Assembly: GCA_016293225.1 (NCBI GenBank)
Contig: JAEDEQ010000031.1
Location: 1 to 20,446, forward strand
DNA: 20,446 bases
Direction of reading: 5' to 3'
Origin: Clostridiaceae bacterium
GTDB lineage: Bacteria > Bacillota > Clostridia > Oscillospirales > Acutalibacteraceae
A model generated the notes under the pieces. The model was not told the DNA's origin. It saw only the letters and a program-made list of their open reading frames with translations, and made no database searches. How positions within the stretch are numbered: the first letter of the stretch is position 1; each line of letters starts with the position of its first letter. Below are positions 12,617-18,796 of the stretch, in pieces. The translations under genes and the position numbers were made by a program.

Positions 12617-15064
12617 TCAGACCATTTTGAGCAAGGCGGGAAGCTTCATAACGGCGCTGCCGAGCCCTGCAAGGATTTTTCCGGCACCCTTGACCGTACT
12701 CTCTCCATCGTTGAGAATCATGAGAAGTCCGTTTGCCATTTCCTCGGTAAATACGCCGCTGCTCATGGTGATAAAGTTCCTGATAGGAATCTGAAGAGCC
12801 ATTGCCTTGACCATGTCAACGGTTGAGTTGCTCTCCTTGAAAACAAGGTTGAGCGCCTTGTCAATAACGGTATTGATTCTTCCGCCCCACTTTGAGTCCT
12901 TGGTGCGCTCAAGCGAGTCAAGCAAAGTAAACGGCTCGTTTCCTCTCACCGGGGACGGGATTTCATGACCGAGAACGGCGGTGAAAGCTTCATCGGAAAC
13001 CGACTGAACATCTCCGGTGTAATATTCGGGAGCGACTGCCCTGTAATCGGGAACGGTAACATTTTCCGCGGTAGATTCTACGGTAACCTTACCCTTTAGC
13101 TTTATATCGCGGCTTGAAGCGCCGACAAGAATTTCAAAATCGCCGCTTTCAACGTGCCAGTCGTGAATGTTCACATTGTAATACGCAAACGCGCGCTTTG
13201 AAAGCTCAACGGTAACCGTCTTTTCCTCGCCCGGCTCAAGGAAGGTTTTGGAAAAGCCCCTGAGCTCCTTTGACGGACGGTAGATTGTGCTTTCGTTGTC
13301 TGCAACATAGACTTGCGAAATCTCCGCACCGGCAACGGAACCGACATTTTTAACCTTGAACGAAACGGTGAGAGTCTCGGTATCCTTGAGCTTTTTCTTT
13401 GAAAGCTTCAGACCGGAATACTTGAACTCAGTGTAGGAAAGACCGAAGCCGAACGGGAAGAGGACGTCCTTCTTTGCGGTGTCATAATATCTGTAGCCGA
13501 TATAGACGCTGTCTCTGTATTCGGTAGTCATAACCGTTCCGGGATAATAATTGACGCACTGGGTATCCGACAGCGAGAGCGGATAGGTTTCCGCAAGCTT
13601 TCCGCAGGGGTTCTGCTTTCCGGAAAGAATGTCCGCAACCGCTTCGCCGCCCGCCTGACCGCCGAGATAGGAGTTGAGAACACCCTTGACCTTCGAGAGC
13701 CACGGCATTGTTACGGGCGAACCGCCGGAAAGGACAACAACAACATTATCGCAGACCTCGCAGATCTCCTCTGCAAGGCGGTTGTGGGCGGCAGGAAGCT
13801 CAAGCGTTGTTCTGTCGTAGCCCTCGGCTTCATATTCCTCTGTAAGGCCGATGAAAAGGAGAACAACGTCGCTCTTTTTTGCAAGGTCGCAGGCGTCATT
13901 GATGAGAAGCTGCGAAATTCCGCTGCTCTTTTTGTCGTAGCCGGGAGCATAGCGAGGCTGAAAGCCCTCTTTGACAAGTGCGCTGAAAGCGTCCGAAAGC
14001 TCGGTCGGATTAATCTGCGAGGAGCCTGCGCCCTGATAGCGCGGAGACCTTGCAAGCTCGCCGATAACGGCAATTTTCTGACCCTTTTTAAGCGGAAGAA
14101 TGCCGTCGTCGTTCTTGAGCAGCACCATTGACTGCGCCGCAATCTCGCAGGCAAGCTGATGGTGCGCTTTTTTGTCGTAGGTATAGCAGCCGAGACTCTT
14201 TTCAGACTTGAAAACAAGGTCAAGAAGTGCGTCAACGCGCCTGTTGAGCATTTCAACCGAAAGCTTACCTCTGCGCACGGCGTCCGCAATCTTTTTGTCG
14301 TTATAGCCGCCGGAGGTGGGCATTTCAAGGTCGTTGCCGGCAATGATGCCCTGAACGCGGTCGTTTGCTGCGCCCCAGTCGGTAACAACAACGCCGTCAA
14401 AGCCCCATTCGTCGCGCAGAATGGTCTGCTGAAGCTCCTCGTTATCGGAGCAGTAGATACCGTTAAGCTTGTTATAAGCGTTCATAACGGTCCACGGCTT
14501 GCCTTTTTTAACGGCAATTTCAAAAGCGGTGAGGTAAATTTCACGCAAGGCGCGCTCATCAACAACGCTGTCAACCGACATACGGCGCATTTCCTGGTTG
14601 TTGGTTGCAAAGTGCTTGAGCGAGGTGCCGATACCCTTTGACTGAACGCCGTTAATGAGACCTGCCGCAACCTCGCCGGCAAGGAGGGGATCCTCGGAAA
14701 AATATTCAAAGTTCCTTCCGCAGAGCGGAGAACGCTTCATGTTGACTCCGGGGCCGAGGAGAACGCTGACGCGCTCGGCAAGGCATTCTTCACCCAGAGC
14801 CTCGCCCATTTTATAAAGCAGCTCGGGATCCCACGAGGCCGCTGTTGTTACGGCAGTGGGAAAGCAGGTTGCCGGAACGGAATTTTCAAGACTTGAGCCT
14901 TTGCTCTTCTCATCTTTTTTTCTCAGACCGTGAGGGCCGTCGGTGAGCATGACAGACGGAATGTCAAGGCGTTCAATGCCTTTTGTATGCCAGAAATCCT
15001 TTCCCGAGCAAAGAGACGCTTTTTCTTCAAGAGTCAGCTTGTCTATAATTTCCTGATACTTCAT
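12617..15064 (-). CDS. Family 3 glycoside hydrolase (beta-glucosidase type)
   Basis: An 815-residue GH3 enzyme that removes terminal beta-linked sugars, most likely glucose. The N-terminal barrel includes LTDGPHGLRKK (40-50), GPGVNMKRSPLCGRNFEYFSEDP (104-125), KHFATNNQE (150-158) and the nucleophile D229 in GVVVTDWGA. The second alpha/beta domain follows, then an FN3-like domain at about 560-660 (LTVSFKVKNVGSVAGAEISQVYV, FLEPGEEKTVTVEL). About 150 further C-terminal residues (WGGRINTVIDKALNLVF...) form an extension I recognise in clostridial homologues but cannot assign. No signal peptide, so it acts on imported oligosaccharides. GGAGGT precedes the ATG at 15064. It is monocistronic from its own promoter. 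Exact sugar specificity is not resolved. Confidence 0.94.
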   Translation of the reverse strand: MKYQEIIDKLTLEEKASLCSGKDFWHTKGIERLDIPSVMLTDGPHGLRKKDEKSKGSSLENSVPATCFPTAVTTAASWDPELLYKMGEALGEECLAERVSVLLGPGVNMKRSPLCGRNFEYFSEDPLLAGEVAAGLINGVQSKGIGTSLKHFATNNQEMRRMSVDSVVDERALREIYLTAFEIAVKKGKPWTVMNAYNKLNGIYCSDNEELQQTILRDEWGFDGVVVTDWGAANDRVQGIIAGNDLEMPTSGGYNDKKIADAVRRGKLSVEMLNRRVDALLDLVFKSEKSLGCYTYDKKAHHQLACEIAAQSMVLLKNDDGILPLKKGQKIAVIGELARSPRYQGAGSSQINPTELSDAFSALVKEGFQPRYAPGYDKKSSGISQLLINDACDLAKKSDVVLLFIGLTEEYEAEGYDRTTLELPAAHNRLAEEICEVCDNVVVVLSGGSPVTMPWLSKVKGVLNSYLGGQAGGEAVADILSGKQNPCGKLAETYPLSLSDTQCVNYYPGTVMTTEYRDSVYIGYRYYDTAKKDVLFPFGFGLSYTEFKYSGLKLSKKKLKDTETLTVSFKVKNVGSVAGAEISQVYVADNESTIYRPSKELRGFSKTFLEPGEEKTVTVELSKRAFAYYNVNIHDWHVESGDFEILVGASSRDIKLKGKVTVESTAENVTVPDYRAVAPEYYTGDVQSVSDEAFTAVLGHEIPSPVRGNEPFTLLDSLERTKDSKWGGRINTVIDKALNLVFKESNSTVDMVKAMALQIPIRNFITMSSGVFTEEMANGLLMILNDGESTVKGAGKILAGLGSAVMKLPALLKMV

Positions 15065-15096
15065 AATTTACCTCCATAATAAATTATATCGTTTCA

Positions 15097-15125
15097 ATTA
15101 TACCTGTTATTTTTCCGCAGGTCAA
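15097..15125 (-). promoter_or_regulatory. GH3 glucosidase promoter
   Basis: Leftward TTGACC (15125-15120), 17 bases, TATAAT (15102-15097). No clear operator or catabolite-responsive element could be identified by eye. Confidence 0.85.
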
Positions 15126-15216
15126 CTGTTTTTTGGCAGGTGCAGACATATTTATACCGGAATTTGCAAATACAGCCCGGCATTATCAATCCGGACCGCT
15201 TTTGCTTTGTATTACA

Positions 15217-15252
15217 ACAAAAAAAGCTGCTCTGAAAACACATCAGAACAGC
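15217..15252 (-). terminator. Terminator of amino-acid ABC operon
   Basis: Leftward, GCTGTTCTGA (15252-15243) pairs with TCAGAGCAGC (15235-15226) with one G-U pair, and is followed by seven T (15225-15219). It lies just past the ATPase stop codon. Confidence 0.92.
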
Positions 15253-15266
15253 CCTTGGTAACATAT

Positions 15267-16049
15267 TCAGTCGGAGATTTTGCTCAAAAATGCTTTAAGT
15301 CGGTCGGACTGAGGATTTTCAATAACGTCCTTTGCCTTGCCCTCCTCGGCAATAACGCCGTCGTCCATAAAGATTATGTAATCGGAAACCTCCTTGGCAA
15401 AGGTCATCTCATGGGTAACGATGACCATTGTCATGTGCTCGGCGGCAAGCTCGCGGATAACCTTGAGAATTTCCCCGGTAAGCTCCGGGTCGAGGGCGCT
15501 TGTCGGCTCGTCAAAAAAGAGTATCTTCGGCTCAAGAGCCATTGCGCGCGCAATGGAAACGCGCTGCTGCTGTCCGCCCGAAAGCTCGCAGGGATAGTTT
15601 TTTATCTTATCCGAAAGCCCCATTTTTCCGAGTATTGAGAGGGCTTTTTGTTCAATCTCTGCATAGATTTTCTTTTTGTTTTTCTTAAAATCCGGGCGTT
15701 CCTTTGCCTGCAGCTTCATTGCAAGGGTAACGTTGTCAAGCACATTATACTGCGGAAAAAGGTTGAACTGCTGGAAAACCAGACCGATTTTAAGCTGTTT
15801 TTCCCTTTTCTGCTTTGGGGTAAGGGTTTCCTTGCTTTCGGAATCGAAGATAACGTCGCCGTCAACGGTTATTTTTCCCTTATCGGCAGTTTCAAGGAAG
15901 TTGATGCAACGCAAAAGCGTTGTTTTTCCGCTGCCGGAGGAACCGATGATTGAAAGCACATTACCCTGCTCAAGCTCAAAGGATACGCCCTTGAGAACCT
16001 TGGTGCTTGAGAATGCCTTTTCAATGTTATGTACTTCAAGAATTGCCAT
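15267..16049 (-). CDS. Amino-acid ABC transporter ATPase
   Basis: A 260-residue polar amino-acid importer ATPase (GlnQ/HisP/TcyC type), energising uptake through the adjacent permease. Walker A is GSSGSGKTT (about 36-44), Q-loop in LVFQQFNLFP, signature LSGGQQQRVSIARAMA, Walker B ILFFDEPTSALDPE, and switch histidine in VIVTHEM. A lysine-rich stretch (KERPDFKKNKKKIYAEIEQ) after the Q-loop is slightly longer than in GlnQ. It follows the permease by 15 bases and ends just before the operon terminator. Substrate is set by the binding protein and cannot be read here; glutamine, cystine or another polar amino acid are all possible. Confidence 0.95.
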   Translation of the reverse strand: MAILEVHNIEKAFSSTKVLKGVSFELEQGNVLSIIGSSGSGKTTLLRCINFLETADKGKITVDGDVIFDSESKETLTPKQKREKQLKIGLVFQQFNLFPQYNVLDNVTLAMKLQAKERPDFKKNKKKIYAEIEQKALSILGKMGLSDKIKNYPCELSGGQQQRVSIARAMALEPKILFFDEPTSALDPELTGEILKVIRELAAEHMTMVIVTHEMTFAKEVSDYIIFMDDGVIAEEGKAKDVIENPQSDRLKAFLSKISD

Positions 16050-16064
16050 CGCCTTTTCTCCTCC

Positions 16065-16757
16065 TCAGCTTTTGAAATAGTCCAGCTTCTTCTCAATTCT
16101 TCCGAAAAGGAGAGTAAGAATGCCGTTAAACGCAAGATAATACACTGCCGTGAAGAACAGCGGCCAGATCTCGCCCGAAATTCCGCGCGAGGACTTCATG
16201 AAAGCCGAGCCTGCCCAGATTATTTCCTGAAGCGCGATTATCCTTGAAAGAGAGGTGTCCTTGACAAGGGTGATAATCTCGTTTGACATCGGCGGAACAA
16301 TGCGCTTGATCATTTGCAGGAGAGTGATTTTGAAGAAGATTTCCCGCTTTGTCAGTCCGAGCACCTGACCGGCCTCCTGCTGTCCTTTCGGAACACCCTG
16401 AATGCCGCCGCGATAGATTTCGGAAAAATAGCACGCATAATTCAGTATAAAAGCAACGCTGCACGCAATGAAGCGGCCGCCCTCGCCTGTACCCCAGATG
16501 TTGTTGCCCATAATAAGACCGGGGAAATAATAAATTATCATAATCTGAATCATGAGGGGCGAACCTCTGACTATCCACACAACCGTTTTGACAAGACCCG
16601 ACAGGGGCTTGAAGCGGGACATTGAGCCGAAGGAAATTATCAGACCGAGCGGAAGTGCTCCGGCAAGAGTGACAAAAAACAGCTTTAACGTTTGCAGAAA
16701 GCCGATATTCAGCGCGTCGAATACCACGGGAAACTGTGCGGCAAAGTTATCAAACAT
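16065..16757 (-). CDS. Amino-acid ABC transporter permease
   Basis: A 230-residue HisM/GlnP-type integral membrane permease. It has an N-terminal transmembrane start (FLQTLKLFFVTLAGALPLGLI), several further hydrophobic spans, and the EAA cytoplasmic loop EAGQVLGLTKREIFFKITLLQ (about residues 137-157) that docks the ATPase. The C-terminal span ends with the charged FGRIEKKLDYFKS typical of this family. It lies between the binding protein and ATPase genes; only one permease gene is present, so a homodimer is expected. A strong hairpin separates it from the binding protein gene. Confidence 0.94.
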   Translation of the reverse strand: MFDNFAAQFPVVFDALNIGFLQTLKLFFVTLAGALPLGLIISFGSMSRFKPLSGLVKTVVWIVRGSPLMIQIMIIYYFPGLIMGNNIWGTGEGGRFIACSVAFILNYACYFSEIYRGGIQGVPKGQQEAGQVLGLTKREIFFKITLLQMIKRIVPPMSNEIITLVKDTSLSRIIALQEIIWAGSAFMKSSRGISGEIWPLFFTAVYYLAFNGILTLLFGRIEKKLDYFKS

Positions 16758-16795
16758 AGCAAAACTCCTAATACGGTGTTGATTAAAAACGGCGC

Positions 16796-16826
16796 AACAG
16801 AGGGCTTTGCCTGAAAGCCCTCTGTT
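16796..16826 (-). other. Intra-operon hairpin after binding protein gene
   Basis: AACAGAGGGCTTT (16796-16808) and AAAGCCCTCTGTT (16814-16826) form a perfect 13-bp stem with a 5-base loop GCCTG. Leftward it is followed by GCGCCG then TTTTT, so it is a leaky terminator or a 3' stabiliser, a common way to make more binding protein than permease. Confidence 0.85.
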
Positions 16827-16849
16827 TGCAGAATATATTATTTAAAATC

Positions 16850-17698
16850 TCATTTAATGAGAGCTTCCTGAACGCCGTAGGTTTCGGCAAGCTTTTCCAT
16901 TGAACCGTCTTCAAGGCTCTTTGCGAAGAAGTCGTTGAGCTTTGCGGCAAGATCTGAGCCCTTGCGGAAGCCTACGCCGTATTCCTCGCTGTTAAGCTTG
17001 ATGTCGGTGGTCTTGAGTGTTGCAAAGCCGGTTCCCTCTCCGACCATTGCGCCGGCCATGAGGGAGTCGATTATTGCCGCGTCGCTGGTGCCGCTTGCAA
17101 CCTCGGTCAAAGCGTCGGACTGCTTTTCAACCTCGGTGAACTTGAAGCCGTTGGCTTCAGCCATTTTCTTGCCTGCGGAGCCGTTTTCAACCGCAAAGGT
17201 GAGCTTTTTGCAGTCCTCAACGGTCTTGACGGAATCAACCTTGTCTGCCGGAAGAACAACAACCTGAGCGTTGTTGCAGTATGCTTTTGAGGTTTCCATT
17301 GCGGCTTTGACGTCGTCGGTAAGGGTCATGCCGTTCCAGACGCAGTCAATGTTTTTGCCGTTGAGGTCAATGATCTTGTTATCCCAAACGATTTCAACAA
17401 ATTCAACCTCAACGCCGAGCTCTTTTGCAAAGGCTGTTGCAAGGTCTGCGTCAAAGCCTACCCACTTTCCGCTTTCCTTGTCCTTGTAATCCATGGGTTC
17501 AAATTCGGTGATGCCGACAACAAGCTTGCCCTTGTTCTTAACATATTCAAGGTCGCTGTCTGCGGCAGCGGCCGAGGTGTCGCTTGAATCTGCGGGGGCA
17601 GAGGTTGTGGGCTCTTCATTTCCGTTGCAGGCAACGAAAACAAAACCGATTGCCGCAACAAGGACGGCAAGCACGAGTGCGATAATTTTTTTGCTCAT
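16850..17698 (-). CDS. Amino-acid ABC transporter substrate-binding lipoprotein
   Basis: A 282-residue family 3 periplasmic-type solute-binding protein anchored as a lipoprotein. The signal peptide (MSKKIIALVLAVLVAAIG) ends at a lipobox with C24 (FVFVAC|NGN), followed by a Ser/Ala/Thr/Asp linker to about residue 48. The binding fold starts at KGKLVVGITEFEPMDYKD and continues through WVGFDADLATAFAKELG, DCVWNGMTLTDDVKAAM and the C-terminal EEYGVGFRKGSDL. AAGGAG lies eight to nine bases before the ATG. First gene of the importer operon, next to a promoter overlapped by a palindrome. Ligand is a polar amino acid by family; identity uncertain. Confidence 0.95.
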   Translation of the reverse strand: MSKKIIALVLAVLVAAIGFVFVACNGNEEPTTSAPADSSDTSAAAADSDLEYVKNKGKLVVGITEFEPMDYKDKESGKWVGFDADLATAFAKELGVEVEFVEIVWDNKIIDLNGKNIDCVWNGMTLTDDVKAAMETSKAYCNNAQVVVLPADKVDSVKTVEDCKKLTFAVENGSAGKKMAEANGFKFTEVEKQSDALTEVASGTSDAAIIDSLMAGAMVGEGTGFATLKTTDIKLNSEEYGVGFRKGSDLAAKLNDFFAKSLEDGSMEKLAETYGVQEALIK

Positions 17699-17714
17699 AA
17701 TAAACTTCTCCTTA

Positions 17715-17731
17715 TAAGCCCTGCGGGCTTA
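17715..17731 (-). other. Hairpin beside importer ribosome binding site
   Basis: TAAGCCC and GGGCTTA (17715-17721, 17725-17731) form a 7-bp stem with a three-base loop, ending right at the AAGGAG of the binding protein gene. It could modulate ribosome access. An upstream hairpin AGCGTG/CACGCT (17741-17764) begins a few bases after the predicted start. Confidence 0.55.
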
Positions 17732-17777
17732 AATTATATTAGCGTGTTTTATACGTCCCACGCTTTACTGTGATAAC

Positions 17778-17806
17778 ATATTAACACGTTAATATAACCT
17801 TGTCAA
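17778..17806 (-). promoter_or_regulatory. Amino-acid importer promoter with palindromic operator
   Basis: Leftward TTGACA (17806-17801), 17 bases, TAATAT (17783-17778). The 18-base sequence ATATTAACACGTTAATAT (17778-17795) covers the -10 and spacer and is a palindrome with 8-base arms ATATTAAC/GTTAATAT. A dimeric repressor bound there would block RNA polymerase. The regulator is not in the window. Confidence 0.75.
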
Positions 17807-17856
17807 GGGTTTTTCCAAGTTTTTTGAAAGTTTTTGTTTTTTATCAGCCGGAAGCG

Positions 17857-17877
17857 AAAAAACGCCGCCTTTGCGGA
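17857..17877 (-). terminator. Possible terminator of the Q-rich gene
   Basis: Leftward, a short GC stem CCGC/GCGG (17876-17865) with loop AAAG is followed by CGTTTTTTCG. It lies about 115 bases beyond the stop of the Q-rich gene; the interval 17878-17990 holds nothing else recognisable. Confidence 0.5.
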
Positions 17878-17990
17878 CAAAAACCGAAAAAGCTGCCTGC
17901 CGAAGAGCCCCCTGCACGGCATATAACAGCCGAAAGCGCGCCGAAAAAAAGAGTGCGACAGCCGCTTTCCACGGTTGCCGCGTTCTCTTA

Positions 17991-18131
17991 TCAGAATTTG
18001 TTCTGCTGCTGTTCGTTCTGTCGGCGATTCTGCTGCTGTTCGTTCTGCTGCTGCTGACCGTTCTGCTGCTGCTGGCCGTTCTGCTGCTGCTGACCGTTCT
18101 GCTGCTGACGGTTAATATTCTGCTTTGCCAT
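17991..18131 (-). CDS. 46-residue Gln/Asn-rich small protein
   Basis: A complete 46-codon gene: MAKQNINR, then QQQ-NG-QQQQ-NG-QQQQ-NG-QQQQ-NE blocks, then NRRQNEQQQNKF and TGA. It is about half glutamine, with no hydrophobic core, signal peptide or cysteine. An ideal AAGGAG (18140-18145) lies eight bases before the ATG, and synonymous changes between repeat units (GGT/GGC glycine) indicate a translated repeat. A GAATT-17-CATACTT sequence at 18208-18180 resembles the forespore sigma-G promoter, and a GGGAAA/TTTCCC hairpin (18158-18173) opens the leader. The composition recalls gamma-type small acid-soluble spore proteins, but there is no sequence proof. Alternative: another low-complexity structural peptide. 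Confidence 0.72.
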   Translation of the reverse strand: MAKQNINRQQQNGQQQQNGQQQQNGQQQQNEQQQNRRQNEQQQNKF

Positions 18132-18179
18132 ACATTTTTCTCCTTAATCGGTTTATTGGGAAAAAACTTTCCCGTATCT

Positions 18180-18208
18180 AAGTATGTGCAGCTTGCCTGT
18201 GATAATTC
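18180..18208 (-). promoter_or_regulatory. Sigma-G-like promoter candidate of the Q-rich gene
   Basis: Leftward GAATT (18208-18204), 17 bases, CATACTT (18186-18180), against the Bacillus sigma-G pattern GHATR-N16-18-CATWnTA: one mismatch in each box. No sigma-A promoter with proper spacing is seen; a TTGACA at 18232-18227 lacks a -10. Confidence 0.4.
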
Positions 18209-18280
18209 TGCCGACTGTCTATGAATAATCTGTCAATTTGCACAAGACGGCAAACTGACGTAAGCTTTCAGTCTCCGCAA

Positions 18281-18341
18281 AAAATAAAAGGCTATAATTC
18301 ACAGTCGGCAAAGAATAAAAACGCTTATTGTGAATTATAGC
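18281..18341 (-). terminator. Terminator of the 25-residue peptide gene
   Basis: GCTATAATTCACA (18291-18303) is exactly complementary to TGTGAATTATAGC (18329-18341), loop 25 bases; leftward it is followed by CTTTTATTTTTT. The stem is the same as in the terminator at 2069-2125. Confidence 0.85.
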
Positions 18342-18362
18342 TTTTGTTTAACTGCAATTAAA

Positions 18363-18440
18363 TCAGGTCATATCGACAAGGTGCTTTACAAGGATAAGAA
18401 GTTTTGTAATCAAGTCCATTAAAGCTGCAACCTTTTCCAT
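18363..18440 (-). CDS. 25-residue leaderless amphipathic peptide
   Basis: A complete 25-codon gene beginning MEKVAALMDL and ending KHLVDMT, then TGA. Evidence that it is real: AAGGAGG (18455-18449) eight bases before the ATG, a TTGACA-17-TATAGT promoter, and a strong terminator, giving a predicted mRNA of about 200 bases. On a helical wheel, E2, D9, T12, K13, K19, H20 and D23 cluster within about 120 degrees, while L7, L10, I11, L14, L15, L17, V18, L21 and V22 form the opposite face; net charge is near zero. There is no signal peptide. Size, charge pattern and amphipathicity resemble staphylococcal delta-toxin and other phenol-soluble modulins. Alternatives are a leaderless bacteriocin, a signalling peptide or a small type I toxin. 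Confidence 0.75.
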   Translation of the reverse strand: MEKVAALMDLITKLLILVKHLVDMT

Positions 18441-18485
18441 TGTGACAACCTCCTTCAGCATAGGTTTGGCACTAACCACATCTAT

Positions 18486-18514
18486 ACTATAGCACCCTGT
18501 TCACACAATGTCAA
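18486..18514 (-). promoter_or_regulatory. Promoter of the 25-residue peptide gene
   Basis: Leftward TTGACA (18514-18509), 17 bases, TATAGT (18491-18486); predicted start near 18479. A GGTT/AACC hairpin (18463-18477) lies at the very 5' end of the transcript. Confidence 0.88.
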
Positions 18515-18527
18515 TAATCTGTTCACA
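18497..18527. promoter_or_regulatory. Paired 9-bp direct repeats around the -35 box
   Basis: CTGTTCACA occurs at 18497-18505 and 18519-18527, exactly two helical turns apart (22 bases), flanking the -35. Two nine-base direct repeats separated by 12-13 bases is the layout bound by LytTR-domain response regulators such as AgrA, but the bases match the AgrA consensus only partly, and the downstream copy lies within the promoter spacer, which would suit a repressor better. Confidence 0.55.
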
Positions 18528-18571
18528 AAACAACAATTAAAAAATCTTAGTTTTTTTGAGGTAAAACTGAC

Positions 18572-18796
18572 TTATTTCTGCCTCTCAACAAAGCGGATAA
18601 CATCGCCGACGGTCCGGAGATTCATCGCGTCGCGGTCGGAAACTGTAACGTTGAATTTTTCCTCAATATCTCCGGCAAGATTGATAAGCTGAAGCGAGTC
18701 AAGCGCAAGGTCGTTTTTAAAGCTGGTCTCCTCAGTGATTTTTTCCGGTTCAATATCGGTATATTCCGAAAGGATTGCAATAATTTTTTCAAGCAT
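18572..18796 (-). CDS. Acyl carrier protein
   Basis: A 74-residue acyl carrier protein with the phosphopantetheine attachment serine S34 in LALDSLQLINL, preceded by ITEETSFKNDLAL and followed by the acidic helix DIEEKFNVTVSD, ending in VGDVIRFVERQK. Size and four-helix pattern are typical. Its ATG overlaps the end of the acyl ligase gene by 8 bases (stop at 18789-18791), so the two are co-translated and the ligase probably loads this carrier. It is distinct from the housekeeping fatty-acid AcpP by context. Only a weak hairpin (about 18545-18568) follows, so readthrough toward the 25-residue peptide gene is possible. Confidence 0.93.
   Translation of the reverse strand: MLEKIIAILSEYTDIEPEKITEETSFKNDLALDSLQLINLAGDIEEKFNVTVSDRDAMNLRTVGDVIRFVERQK

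Noticed and set aside
13711..14400. About 230-codon alternative frame inside the GH3 gene
   Set aside because: Same strand, other frame, low-complexity Ser/Arg/Ala/Leu composition, no start signals; a shadow of the GH3 frame.
18001..18110. CTG-rich tract as a CRISPR-like or plain microsatellite repeat
   Set aside because: The repeat is in frame within a small gene with a perfect ribosome binding site, and there are no unique spacers.
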